A stretch of 64,000 nt of DNA. Source: Eucommia ulmoides. Lineage: Eukaryota; Streptophyta; Magnoliopsida; Garryales; Eucommiaceae. Each line of letters starts with the position of its first letter. Positions within the stretch are counted from its first letter, which is position 1. The DNA lies in NCBI GenBank assembly GCA_016647705.1, contig CM028333.1:25972243-26036242 (forward strand), in the 5' to 3' direction. The translations under genes were made by a program, and so were the position numbers. A model generated the notes under the pieces. That model saw nothing but the letters and a program-made list of their open reading frames with translations, was not told where the DNA came from and ran no database searches. Positions 11,733-24,004 of the stretch are shown here, one piece after another.

Positions 11733-12060
11733 TCTGCGATTTCCGCCTAAGCGGTAGAAACTTTGCTTAGGCGGAGCTTAAGTCGGTTAGAATTCTGCCT
11801 AAGCGGTAGAATCTTCGCTTAGGCAGAGGACTAACTTCTTGGCTCCTTATCTTTCTGTCGGAATTCTGCCTAAGCGGTAGCTACTTTGCCTAGGCGGATT
11901 TACAGCAGTGCAGCTCAATCCAGCAGTTCAGTCAATCCAGCATTCTGATGGATTTCCGCCTAGGCGATAGAAATTTCGCCTAGGCGGATTCAATACTTCA
12001 GCCCTTGCAACCTTTTGACGGATTTCTGCCTAGGCGGTGGAAACTTCGCCTAGGCGGAAT
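11733..12060. repeat. Five paired palindromes, core CCTAGG
   Basis: Units of about 36 bp each contain two imperfect to perfect CCGCCTAGGCGG dyads separated by TAGAAACTT-like spacers. They lie at about 11738, 11797, 11866, 11955 and 12027, spaced 60-90 bp apart. They sit in the U3 promoter region immediately upstream of the TATA box. Confidence 0.9.
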
Positions 12061-13153
12061 TGCTCTGTTATTTGAAACCTCATTTTTTCATCTTTTTGGC
12101 TACCCTTTTTGCACCATTTCGCTCGGTTTGCCGATTGTTTACTTCCTTGCTCCTGACTAATAAAAATAGCTAAAACGATATTCAAACTTCAATAAAGTAC
12201 TCGAAAACTGGCAAATTCGGTTTAAAATTAGATAGGTATTTTACACCTATTACCTAGCCATCATTAAAGGCCTAAATAAGGGTACTTTAAATTACCGATG
12301 AACCTTCCTATAATTTTTAGAAAAAATATCTAGGAAGGGAGCCAAGACACTTAGGATGTGATCGACCATTATCAAAACTAAACCAATTCGGTTCGCTACC
12401 TAAGTTAGGTATTTAATGTTCATTAAATGCCCATACCATCGAGAATTAAATGTTTGGGATGACATGGATAGGCTATATTCAAGTTATCTATATATTTTGA
12501 GCAAAATATCTTAAGTACAACCGAAAACTTTGAATCGTGACTACCCGTTACCGAAACCAAATCAAATTGGTTTGCCACCTGGCCAATGAATTAAATGCAC
12601 ATCCAATCAAGAAATAAAATCTTGGGATGAAATGGAGGGTCTAGATTCAAAGAATCTAGATATTTTCACCAAAATATCTTAGGGTAACTAGGAAGTTGAA
12701 AACCTACTGTTGGTTACAAGACAAGTTAACTCAATTCCACCCGAAACCAATCGGATTAGTGCTCACCAAGAAATGACTCATAAAAGAGCATTAAATGCAA
12801 TGGTGACACATCAAGACTAGGTTCAATGAATTTAGAAAGCATTAATGGCAACTAAACTGCAATAGTGAAACTAATCGATACTTAGCCACCAAACCAAACC
12901 GGATGTGTCACATTAGCCATAAATATACCCATGTGTAAACAATATGATTGGAGGGGAGGCAATGATTGTTAACGATTACCGATCATTTGTAATGATTGCC
13001 AATTATTACCAAATATTTAAACATCATTCCTTACACCCTAAATTCATTCAACACAAAACAAAATCAATACAAGAGAACATGTCGCCTAGGCCAAACACCC
13101 CCCAAGGAAGAGGATAGGTTGGCATATGCATTAATAAATGCACAAGCTACCAG

Positions 13154-13165
13154 CCTATAAATAGG
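13154..13165 (+). promoter_or_regulatory. TATA box of LTR B
   Basis: CCTATAAATAGG, equivalent to 8411 in LTR A and 22551 in LTR C. The G-rich ~20 bases downstream followed by CTTGAA..CCTAGCTTCTCTC are shared by the three LTRs and mark the likely transcription start. Confidence 0.6.
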
Positions 13166-13992
13166 GGTGCTTGGTTCTAATTTTTTTCAAGCCTTGAATG
13201 CCTAGCTTCTCTCTTTAGAACTCGAGCCAAGTCTCCGGTGCTAGGATTTCAGAGAGAATATACCAAATAACACATTGTTATTCTATTAAAATTCAATCTT
13301 GGTGGGTGTTCTTAAAGTTCTTGGACCAAGAACTCAAGCGATCGACGATCACCGATCAACACTAAGCCAAGGAAATCAAGGTGGAAAGAGAGATAGCTAC
13401 TTAGGGAAGACCACATCCCCTAATTAGGGTGTTCATGAAGTTCTTGGAGCAAGAACTCCAGAAATAAATAGTTATTGATCAACTTCCAACCAAGAAGATC
13501 AAGGAGGAAAATGAGGTAATCACTTAGGGAAGACCACATCTCCTAAGTAGGTGCGCTTCTTTAAAAAACCCTTTTGATCTTGGTTTAATATTATGTTTGT
13601 TTCTTGTACATAGAATAATCATGTAGTTAATACACTTAATTTTCATGCACATAACACATAAAACCTTTAAACAACCAAACAAACACTTTATTTTGTCATA
13701 ACAACCAAACAAACACTTAATCTTTGATTATAACAACCAAACTATGTTTAAATCATACGAAATCATTCCAAGAAACTCAAGAATGTTGGATAACATGTTA
13801 AAAAAAAGTGAGGACCCAAATCATCGGACAACATATTAAGCACATATGAGGATTTAAACAAAACTACAATCACACCATGCGTTGTGCATGCTCTCTATAA
13901 TTCTCTCAAGAACTTTACGCTGACTCTTTACTAACTGCTAATACTAACTATATAACTGCTAATAAATGGATTTACTTAGCTTCAGGGAGATG

Positions 13993-14525
13993 TGTGATTC
14001 TTCTTAAAAAATCTTCCCTTTTTCTTAGTTACGAGTAGGATTGGCATAAATATATGGTATTTCTTTTCATTTTTAACTAACAACTCACACACTAAGACTA
14101 ACTAAACAAAATAAAAGAGTTTGATCAAGGTGTTCTTGAAAAAATCAAAGGGGTTATGTACATGTCATGTTGTGATTCTTCTTCATAAATCTTCCCGTTT
14201 TCTTTAGTTACGAGTGGTACTAGCATAAATTTATGGTATTTCTTTTTATTTTTAACTAACAACTCACACACTAAGACTAACTAACCAAAACAAAAGAGTT
14301 CGATCAAGGTGTTCCTAACAAAATCAAAGAGGTCATGTATATGTCATGTTGTGATTCTTCTTCAGAAATCTTCCCGTTTTCCTTAGTTACGACTGGTACT
14401 GGCATAAATATATGGTATTTCTTTTCATTTTTAACTCACAACTCACATACTAAGACTAACTAACCAAAACAAAAAATTTCAATCAAGGTGTTCTTGACAA
14501 AATCAAAGAGGTCATGTACATGTCA
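13993..14525 (+). repeat. Three tandem copies of a ~178 bp LTR segment
   Basis: Units start GTGATTCTTCTTCAGAAATC at about 13993, 14170 and 14350 and end GTACATGTCATGTT. LTR C has one copy (about 23470-23650). Divergence between units is small, so the amplification is younger than the LTR itself. Confidence 0.9.
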
Positions 14526-14660
14526 TGTTGTGATTCAGGTTGTTCACAACTTAAAAATGATTAATAATAAACACAATTAACGTTGTGATTCAGGTTGTTC
14601 ACAACTTTAAAAACAATTAATAATAGCTAACTAACGTTGTGATTCAGATTGTTCACAACT
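14526..14660 (+). repeat. Three tandem copies of a ~57 bp hairpin segment
   Basis: Each unit begins GTTGTGATTCAGGTTGTTCACAAC-like sequence (arms GTTGTG and CACAAC) followed by an A-rich tail. LTR C has one copy at about 23647. Confidence 0.85.
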
Positions 14661-14723
14661 AAAATCAACTAAATAATCAGCCTAAATCAACTAAAACTAA
14701 CCTAGCTTTTAACTTAACCAGAT

Positions 14724-14895
14724 GAACTACGTTTGACCTGATCTTTGGTAACCACCCAAAGTACGTAGGTAACCCACAAAAGGGTTTGGCACCAATAATA
14801 ATAAAATCAGTTTCACTCTAACTGAAACGAAATACGTAAAGACCTGATTATCATTAATCTGAGATACGTAGGCAACCTATATAAGGTTGGGTCTA
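14724..14895 (+). repeat. Two two-hairpin modules (LTR B)
   Basis: The first has hairpin 1 stem CTTTGG/CCAAAG and hairpin 2 AACCC-ACAAAA-GGGTT. In the second (from about 14827) hairpin 1 is poorly paired (ATCATTAATCTGAGAT) but hairpin 2 AACC/GGTT is kept. Confidence 0.75.
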
Positions 14896-15318
14896 AAAAA
14901 AAATACAAAAACATATTCATTTCATTTAGTATAGTTTGCATATTTATATTTCTATCTATATAAACTGTTATTGGTATTGCTGATTATTATTAGTTGTAGT
15001 ATTTACTTACTTATCATTGTATCATATAAAATATACATAAAAAGAGGAAAAACTTTATAACGGAAATTAATTTTGTTTAAGTAAATCAAAGAAAACTACT
15101 TGGATATGCTTAACAACGAATTTCTATTTGGACTAAGGTATTGTTTACGGATGGGTGTCTTGGGGTGCATAAAACCTTCTTCAAGCATAACCGAGTCCTG
15201 AACTTAAACAATATCTCTGGTACACAGATCTTTGGATGTCAAAACATGGTCCATTTTAAAAGGAAAAATGAATTTCTAAGTCTCAGTGACCTAACACACC
15301 ATTTAACCCTATGGTAGG

Positions 15319-15328
15319 TGGCGACTCC
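15319..15328 (+). other. Primer-binding site, tRNA-Arg type
   Basis: Perfect TGGCGACTCC immediately after the LTR B end. It identifies the element as Tat/Ogre-type Ty3/gypsy. Confidence 0.9.
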
Positions 15329-16199
15329 ATTTTTAACATAAAAGCCCTTAAAAAACCATTTTCAAAATGAACGGATTTCAAAATGAGATAGAAGAAAATC
15401 CATGAACCACATATAGTGAGTCTAGGATAGAGGAATAATCAAAATCTTGTTCTACTTAGGACACTTATCTTGGAGAGAGATTTTGTTTTTATCTTTTGTA
15501 TAGTTATTTATATAATGGTCATATTAGGTAGATAGAATAAAACTTCTAGGACAAGTATGGGAATAATAATTGGTGTAAGAGTTCTTGTTTTATCCCACGC
15601 ATTACTAGTTTGCTCGACATCGAAAAACGTTTTAAAAAATTGAAATATGGAGCCAGCTGCGGGAAAGAACAAGAATCCTTATCTAACTTAAGACAATAAA
15701 CCATCAAATATAAACATTAAATTATAAATTCCCATTTTATCCATAATAATCCACTTAAAACTTACCTTAATAAAATCACCATTACTTTTGCCTTTAAATA
15801 AACAAAAGTTCACCTCAGATAAACTTCTAAAAATAGCCTTCGTTGAACAACTATCCTAAAGCTCGTATGATAGAGATATGAAAATGGGATCAACATTACA
15901 TTACCATACCAAGATGCAAGAGACAGTAGTTGCCTTTAAGAAATTCGCAAACAAAAAGAACCCAGCACTGCTTCTCGAAAAAAATTAAGTAAGAACCCCT
16001 ATTTCCACCTCGAACCTACGAAGATGAAACCTCTGTCTTCATAGTATAAATGACGCTTTGTAACTACTTTGGTGACCTAGGAGTTTATAGAAATAACCCT
16101 AAACCCCCACACAGAGAATGGATTACCTTGGGAAACTGTGAGAAAGCCTATTGGGTAACCTATTCGGAGCTGATGAAGCAAGTTGACAAATCTACTGTC
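15329..16199 (+). other. Tat internal leader, no clear coding
   Basis: This is non-coding or heavily decayed sequence between the primer-binding site and the gag remnant. Its first ~60 bases match the sequence after LTR C (AAAATGAACGGATTTC-like). Short frames with many stops are present; I see no domain. Confidence 0.5.
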
Positions 16200-16784
16200 A
16201 AATAGGAAAAGGAGTATGAAGATAATGTCGATGACAAAAAGGACTTAGGAAATAAGTAGACCGCTGACATAGAATCGATGGTTGAAGTACTGGCTTATCA
16301 ATAGCCCGAAGAAGAAGAAGTCCCTAAACAAGATGTAGTCCAAGGAAAGCTATCAAAAATGTGGGATCAAATTGGTAGCTTGGGTCAAACCATTAAGGAA
16401 ATAGGATAGTCTATTCCTAGGATCTAGTCAATGAACAAAAATTTGTACTTGACCTCTATTGAAAAGTGGGCATACCCCCAGCGTCGAGTTTTTACCCTTA
16501 CACCTCACTTTGCCCATACTCGAGCCTCTTAGGAGTGTGGAAACTTCACCGCACTTCCCACTCCGCTCTCTCAGATATACCCCCAATTCTTCATAGATAA
16601 CCTACTTTCACCTCTTCCCCCCTACCGACCTAACCTTCATTTTCCAAAGTTTAACTTGAATGTCGTCTGCCAGTATCACACTGGAGGAATGAGTCATTAT
16701 ATTGATTAGTGCTACTTTCTTCAAAACCATATCGAAGGCCTCATTCAAAATGGGGTGATCAACTTCGACGGAATCATGAACTAA
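16200..16784 (+). pseudogene. Tat/Ogre-type gag C-terminal remnant
   Basis: In one frame from about 16461 to the TAA at 16782, the translation runs through a proline-rich stretch and then a Cys-His knuckle: C-x2-H, x6, H, x4, C (CQYHTGGMSHYID, stop, CYF; 16668-16712). It continues with HIEGLIQNGVINF. This is the C-E-Y-H..G-H..C..LK..IQDLI..G-I-F pattern of the gag of Tat/Ogre-type elements, which binds the genomic RNA. At least two in-frame stops (one at 16707-16709 just before the last Cys) show it is dead. The upstream part (16200-16440) has acidic stretches and more stops. No protease, RT or integrase follows. Confidence 0.7.
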
Positions 16785-18779
16785 GCCAGGATAAGGAGGG
16801 TGGTAAGCTAAAAGTGTATTTTGGTATCTATCTAACTTTTTGCTTTTCTTAGCTTTCCTTAAGTAGGGAATTTTGGTGTTCAGACGACGTCCATAAGTGA
16901 CTAAGGTATAACCCTACTATTATAAAGTACATTATTATCTAACAAAAGTTTTTCTCAAATTTCCATTTCTAGCCTTCAACAGTTGACATGTCTCTCATAG
17001 TTTTATACAATATAGAAAAACTAAGGTTATGATGAATATGGTTTTAGCATTAAAATGGAACATAATCCAAAGTAACGTAAAAGGAAAGTCTTGTTATAAC
17101 CAAACAATTGTGAGATATTGACTATAAAATCTAAGAAACTTAAGAGCCCTGTTATAGAATCACTACACATGTTCCGACCCAGAAGTATCCTAGCAGCCTT
17201 GAAGAAGTATAGAAGATCTCCTCAACCAGAATGAAGGAAGAAATATTCAGAAGATTTGTGATATGAATAATGATAGATAAAGTCTTATAGCCTAAACTTG
17301 TCAGAGAAATATTCTGGAAAGATCGGGTAATTAGACAAAGAAGGATCGACTAATATAAACTAAGATTTTATCTAAACATAACCAATTCAAAAGCAGGTGG
17401 AAACCTACCTAAAATAACAGTAGAAGGAATCTTGTAAAATTGAATACAATAAAGACTAGAAGAAGACAATGAGACTTCATTAAGATAATACTTAATAAAT
17501 GGGGAAAGTAGCCAAGATAAGGGCAAAATCAACGAAGACCTCGAAACTGACTCAATTTTCCTAATTCTCTAAATATGTAAAATCCTGAAAGTATGTGTTA
17601 AGAGAAAGAAAAATAATAAATAAAGACTGGTCTCAAAAAGTTTTTAAACACAGAGTGGTCACATGAAAGCAATCAGGTAAAATACGTTCTTTATATAATC
17701 CGAGTATTAAGTCGAAGGGGTGTCTCAACACCTAGTGAATTGGACCAACTGGACCAAGATCAATACCTAAATCTCGCTACATGGATTATATGGAAAATAT
17801 GACTCCCTATTTGCCAGAGGGAAGAAAATAAAAGAAAATTCTCTTAACACCACCAGGACTGAAAAACATTTGTTAGTCTTCATTAACTAACAATGTTACC
17901 TCATCACTTCTTTTCTCCCTCCTCTAAGTCATCTTGGGAAGGCCCATTCTGATTGCCCTCAATCCAAGACAGAAGAAGTGAAGTATAGCCATCCAAGAAA
18001 CCTCGGGTAATATACAGGGCCCAGTTAATCCAAATAACAATCTTAGAAAATTTAAATATCGAAACTTGATGGAATTGTACTAGGCAAATTTGGATAACAA
18101 ACTACTAAGGTGACTATTCCAAATTTCGGTTAAAACTATACTTACCATATTCAAAAGAAAAATCGGTGTAAAAGATTATGATAGCAGACCAATTTTTGAA
18201 TGCCAGAATATAGAGGTTAAAAATGCACTTTAGTTAAATAATCCTGTAAGAGATAATGGTGAATATATACAAAGGCATGATAATGAAAATAATTCAATAC
18301 TCTAACATCTAAACTATAGGTGATCTAGGAAAACGAAAGGGATAGAAATAATTCTAAGATGATTCGCTACCCTTAGGATTGGAAAAACTAGATAAAGAAG
18401 GATAAAAGTACTAAAAGAGGAAAAGAGTATTATGGAAGTAGAGTTTATGTCATCCAAAGGAATATAGGCGTTCCCATTACCAAGATTATCGAACCCGAAA
18501 GAAAGCCTAAACAAAGCTCCAGTACCCTTTTTTTCCCATCTTCTCGATATACTTGAAGTTACGTTACGATAGCTAAAGGCAAAGGGTATTTAACCTAACT
18601 CCAAAAATTGGAATAAAAAAATATATAATAAACTTTAACTACTAATCTAAACAATTAACATAAGATACAAAAGACAGCCTTAAAATAAATAGCAAGAACT
18701 AAAAGTGTTACACATTAAGTACTAGGTAAGTTCTAATGTTTCAATTAAAGCAAAAAAGTGAAATACAAACAAACCGATC
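16785..18779. other. Tat internal region without recognisable pol
   Basis: About 2 kb of AT-rich sequence with stops in every frame. I could not find RT (YxDD-type), integrase or protease motifs. Either pol was lost before amplification (a non-autonomous family) or it has decayed beyond recognition. Confidence 0.5.
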
Positions 18780-20010
18780 AAAATCATATGATGTCAGATA
18801 ATCTGAGAGTAAGAGATGAACACAAAGATCAAACATAATCTGGAGCATCTAGGCAAGAACAGATCCAAGCGAACTCATCATCCGTGAAAACAAATGGATA
18901 GTCTGAGGTAGATAGAGCATCTTCCACTAACGAAAAAAGTACCTCGGCCATAGATATCTCAATAGATTGTGAGACCATAGGACGATAGTGAGAGTCCATA
19001 CAGATCATATAATCTGTGGCCGTAGATGGATGTGTTGAAAATGGAATCCCATCAGATGTCGAGCGACGACGCTAGCACTAAGCATAAGTTGCGGTATCTT
19101 GAACCCCATCTAGAAATTCGAAAGTATAACGAGCTACAATCGTGCCATCGATCAATGAAATTTTCTATGTTTTATCGAATTGATGAAATACTCAATTAGA
19201 AATGTATGAAACTCAGCCTCGGAATCCCAAAAAAGGAATGAAGGGCAAATACATGTAAACCAAGAAAATGTTGGTCGACATCGTGCATCTCATAGCACAT
19301 ACTACGCCCGAACTAACCATCTCTACCAAAAGTGAAACCCAGTCGAGTGGGTAGCCAAGACGCTATGTAATCAAACGGAATTGGGAAGATAACTGACTAA
19401 TTATCGAATCCTCCGAGCACCAGGCTGCCATAATTAATCTAATCAAACGGGAAGTCAACCATATCTGCAGTAATGCGCAACTCCTAAAGAGGTAGTGGTC
19501 ACCAACCTGACAAATAGTTAATGACCGGTATAACTACGCCAGTATGAGGTGGACTATTATGCAGGACAAATCAAAAAGCATAATTTCTTCCAAAAGGATC
19601 GTCCAACCTGAGAGATCACTTCCCCTTCTAGGGAATAGTGTCTCCTACAACAATAGAGCAACCAATACGATCATCCAGTGCCCACGCCAGTCCTCATAAA
19701 CTGATCCACATATCCCTATAGCCCTAAAATCCCTGAACGTTTGAGGACCACCTCTGGAGAGTGTTAAACTCCAAGAAATCCTCACTGATATTCTGATGAA
19801 GTGGTAGGTGTTTTCACTTCACTCCCAAAACCTGTGACAACCAAGTCTTCAATGATGACAGCGGGAGATAAGGAATCTTTCCCGAAAAGAGAAGTCCAAG
19901 CAAAAAAGACACCTTATCGAGACACAAAGTCAACTCAGTCACCCCAAAATAGAAGCATGAAGAAGTTGGTACCTAGAAGTGTGCTAAACTCTTAATGAAT
20001 GGCCCATCTA
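18780..20010 (-). pseudogene. Possible decayed antisense ORF of the Tat element
   Basis: Base composition here is higher in G+C than the flanks, and the minus strand has longer coding-like stretches broken by stops. Tat-lineage elements are known to carry additional ORFs, often antisense, between pol and the 3' LTR, and the position fits. I recognise no domain. A 64-codon plus-strand frame at 19801-19995 is an alternative, but it has no recognisable content either. Confidence 0.25.
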
Positions 20011-20584
20011 CAGTCACTTAGTGAAGCTCCATGATATAACCAAGTGTGGACCCTAGAAGTTCCGACTTAGCCAAGGTCAACGACTCTATAGAGTCAGATA
20101 GAGGAAAGTGGCTCAACCGATTAAAGGAGAATCTGATGTGAATAGATTTGGAGAAACCGCCCTAGGAACAATTCACTCAAATAAAATATCATCCATACTT
20201 ATGTAAAAAAAAGTGAGGTTTTCCAAGTATATTTTAAATTTCATTTAAAAATTTCATAATTAATTCAAAATGAAACTACTTGTCTAGACTGAGTTGTAAT
20301 CTTGCTAGGTCTCCTGACCTTTGGGAAGAGACTGTATAATCGGATGATTGACCCTTTTTGGAAGGGCAAATCGATCGATTCCCTTCTCCCTAGAGGAAAA
20401 GCATTGTCCGAAACAACCAGACATAATTTCTTAATATGATAAAGAAAATTCATTCATAAAACCTTATTTTCATAGTTAGATTCATTTATGTTTTAGGAAG
20501 ACGTTAGCATAAGGTGTTTTAAAGAAATACTTGCTAACAAGATTAATAAGTGAAGATAAGTCTTTTATCAGATAACTATCTATG

Positions 20585-20835
20585 CTACCAATATTCCACC
20601 ACTGATAATGAATACAAAGAACTAAAATAATACATATACATCCCATGCATAAGTACAATTAATAAAAAGGATAAGTATACATGAAGAAAGAAAAATACAT
20701 GTACATCCATCTTGATACATATACAACTATATCCACCATAATACATATCCAAAAATGATACATCCACTATAATACATATCCAAAAAATGATACATGTACA
20801 AATGTGTCCACTATAATACATATCCCAAAAAACAT
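20585..20835. repeat. Short tandem repeats upstream of LTR C (Tat 3' UTR)
   Basis: Repeats of ATACATATCCAAAAATGATA with CATCCACTATA or TGTACA variants. They lie 220 bases before the start of the 3' LTR, the same relative place as unrelated arrays at 51905-52900 and 63395-63640. Confidence 0.75.
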
Positions 20836-21997
20836 AAATTTATAAGCATAGAAAAAATGCTTGTGCCTGTCGAGGGTCTGACATGGGTCAATCTATACCC
20901 CCTCTTGAGCCCCCAATCGGTGGGGTCGGCGTAGAAAAAAGAATAGAAGCCTCTAGGTCAGCCATGAACTTTGTCATGCCGACAGTAACCATGCAAGCCT
21001 CAAGTGGAGGAAACAACACAGGCGACACTGATCACACTCCTCTCTAAGAGTATTTGCAAACAACGTTTTTTGTCCCACCCAGTCAGTGTCGAATCAAGTA
21101 CAAGATCAAATAAACTTTAAACTTGGATTTAAAGAGAATGAATTTATACTTTAAATCACATTATATAATACATAAAAATGCCGAGAAAACATGAGAAAAA
21201 CAAAAACTGTTAAATTTTACCAAATTCAACAAAGTAAAATTTTTGGGTCAACCTCAAAAGTGCCATAATTTAATGGGATATAAAATGAATTTGTTAAAGT
21301 TATTTTATTCATTAAATCATATTTTTTGTAGATAAAAACTATCCACTATCCTCAAATTATAGGATATTTCAAACAAATGTTTTCAGTTACCTACCTTGAA
21401 TTTCGTTAGTTTAGCATAAAAAACAAAATATTGTTTCATTTATGCATATTACATCAAATACCACATAGAAACAATACAATAGACCTTTATAAATGCTCGT
21501 AAAGGTCATGAAAATCCCTAAATAACCCAGGTGATTAAGGAGTTAGGCTTGGTTTAGAATTACACCAAAACCAAGTTGTCTTGACAAACCACCCCCTACC
21601 CATTAAAATAAAGGCCTAACCATCATTAAAAGGCACAAAAAGGATACTTAAAATGAACAAATGACCCATATATATTCTCTACACAAAATATCTAAAGAGG
21701 AAAACCAATACAATTTGGATGTGACCAACCGTTATCGAAACTAAACTAATTTGATTCGCCACCTAAGTTAGGTATTTAATGAGCATTAAATTCATGCCCC
21801 ATCAATAATAAAATGATTGGGATGATTTGGATAGGCCACATGCAAGGTATCAAGATATTTTGATCAAAATATCTTAGAGCTAACCAAAAATCTTGAAATG
21901 TGACTACCCGTTCCTGAAACCAAACCAAATTTGCATTAAATTCACATCCTATCAAGCATTAAATGCTTAAGGATGATATGGAATAGGTTTATACATA

Positions 21998-22000
<3 letters not shown>

Positions 22001-22035
<35 letters not shown>
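22001..22035. repeat. (TA)n microsatellite in LTR C
   Basis: About 17 TA units. LTRs A and B lack it at the corresponding place. Confidence 0.95.
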
Positions 22036-22038
<3 letters not shown>

Positions 22039-23724
22039 CAGTAAAATATCTCGAGTTAACTAGAACACTTGAAAACTAACCATCGGTTATAAGGCAAGTT
22101 AACCCGATTTGATCCGAAACCAACTAGATGAATTATCACCAAGTAATAACTCATCATAGTGCATTAATTTCCAAGTGACACATCAAAACCATGTTCAATG
22201 CACCTTGAAAGCATTAATGGCAACTAAACCAAAATAGTAAAACTAACCGGTACTTAGCCCATAAACCAAACCGGAAGTGTCACATCAAACCATTAATGCA
22301 CCCATGTGCAAAAACTATTATTGTGGGAGAGGTAACGATGATTGTCAATTATTAGTAATGATTTCCAATCATTACCAATTCTAGGAAAAGATTTGGTAAT
22401 GATTACCAAATCTTTTGAGATATTTTCTTGCACCTAAAATTTGTTCAAAGCTGAACCAAACCAAAACAAGGTAGGAAGTCCCGTAATCCAAACACACCTC
22501 TAGGAAGAGGCTAGGATAGCCTACACAGGGATGAATGCGCAAGCTCCCAGCCTATAGATAGAGGTGTTGGGGTTGTCATTTTTTCAAGACTTGAAATCGT
22601 AGCTGCTCTTTCTAAAACTCAAGCCAAGTCTCAGGTGCTAGGATTCTCAAGAAATATTCTTTAATAACATGTCATTATTCTACTGAAGAAGGTGTTCTTT
22701 GGATTCTTGGAGCAAGAACTCAAGAAGAAGACGATCACCGATCAAAGCCAAGCCAAGAGGATCAAGAAGAAAATGGAGATAACTACTAAAGGAGGACCAC
22801 TTCCCCTAAGTAGGGAATTCTTAAGGTTCTTGGATAAATAACTCAAGAGATCGATGGTGATTGATTGTGTTCCAACCAAGAAGATCAAGAAGGAAATGAA
22901 GGTTCATGTTTAGGGAAAAATCACTCCCCTAAACTAGGTATGTGCCTTGAGGTTCATTGATCTTGTCTTAAATTTCATATATGATTCTTGTAAATATCAT
23001 AATCATGTAGTTCATACACTTAAATTTCAAGTATATAACTCGCTTAATACATAATCAACCAAATAACACCTAATTATTACTATAATTACCAAACTATGTC
23101 CAAATCATATAAAACTCTCTTAAAAACATCAAGAACATCCGAGAACATGTTAAGAACATGCGAGGACCTAAACCATCAAATAATATGTTAAGAGCGTGTG
23201 AGGATTCAAACAAAACATCTATCACACTATGAGTTATGCACAATCTCTATGATTTTCTCAAGAACATTTCAAATGGACTCTTTACTAATTGTTAATCTAA
23301 TTGTATATTGTTAATAACTGAATTTACTTTCTTCTAAATGTCAAGATTACATCCAGGTTGTCTTGTGGACTGGTTCCTATATACATATACACTTGTATAC
23401 TACATCGATAGACCCTTGTGGCTAAGAACTCAGGATAAAGGGAAAGCCTCTATTACTTCGGGGATATGTGTGATTCTTCTTCAGAAACCTTCCCATTTTT
23501 ATTGGTTATGAGTAGGACTAGCATAAATATATGATATTGTTTTTCAATTTCAACTAAAAAATTCACACACTAACACTTACTAACCAAAACGAAAGAGTTT
23601 GGTTAAGGTGTTCTTGACAAAATCAAAAAGATCATATCCATATCATATTGTGATTCTTGTTGTTCACAACCAATAATCAACTAAGATCAACTAAAACCAA
23701 CCCCGCTTTCAACTTAAACATGAA

Positions 23725-24004
23725 TGAACTACGTGATGACCTAATCTTTGGTTACCCACGAAAGTACGTAGGCAACCCCCATAAGGGTTTGGTCACCTTC
23801 AATAAACCAAACCATATAGTTTAACCAAACAAAAATTAACTACGTGAAAACCTGATTGTCATTAATCCAAGATACATAGGCAACCCACGTGCGGGTTCGG
23901 TTACATATCCAAATAATTTAGTCTAATTTGCATGCTTGAACTGCATGTCAACCTGATTCTTTATGGAAACAAAGATATGTAGGCAACCTATATAAGGTTC
24001 GGTC
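23725..24004 (+). repeat. Three two-hairpin modules (LTR C)
   Basis: Modules begin near 23725, 23836 and 23937. Hairpin 2 variants are AACCC-CCATAA-GGGTT, AACCC-ACGTGC-GGGTT and AACC-TATATA-AGGTT. Hairpin 1 is well paired in the first (CTTTG/CGAAAG) and third (TCTTT..AAAGA) but weak in the second. Confidence 0.8.

Larger units (their letters stand above)
10710..12252 (-). mobile_element. Athila-like gypsy solo LTR (minus strand), 1543 bp
   Basis: The element is flanked by a perfect 5-bp target-site duplication CCTAG (10705-10709 and 12253-12257). It starts TGTACG on the plus strand and ends CACCTATTA (canonical ..TATCA in its relatives). It has no primer-binding site or internal DNA, so it is a solo LTR left by recombination. 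Its relatives are the LTRs at 36378, 40501, 42533 and 50416. The uninterrupted target can be read in LTR C near 21612 (GGCCTAACCATCATTAAAAG). It carries ten CCGCCTAGGCGG-type palindromes at 11733-12060 and a minus-strand TATA box at about 11680-11692. Confidence 0.95.
10127..15318 (+). mobile_element. Tat-type LTR B (with nested solo LTR)
   Basis: It starts TGAGACACCGCATTTTG directly after the end of LTR A and ends CCCTATGGTAGG, just before a perfect TGGCGACTCC primer-binding site. It is therefore the 5' LTR of the element at 10127-24498. Removing the nested gypsy solo LTR (10710-12252 plus one target-site copy) leaves about 3.64 kb. Compared with LTR C it carries an extra two copies of a ~178 bp segment and three copies of a ~57 bp segment (13993-14660), so the two LTRs have diverged structurally. 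Confidence 0.85.

Noticed and set aside
23725..24004. GGTTCGGTC as a Pol III B box, making the module a tRNA-like or SINE element
   Set aside because: The invariant A of GGTTCGA is G in most copies, no A box lies at the right distance, and there is no SINE tail. Only the LTR E copy reads GGTTCGATC.
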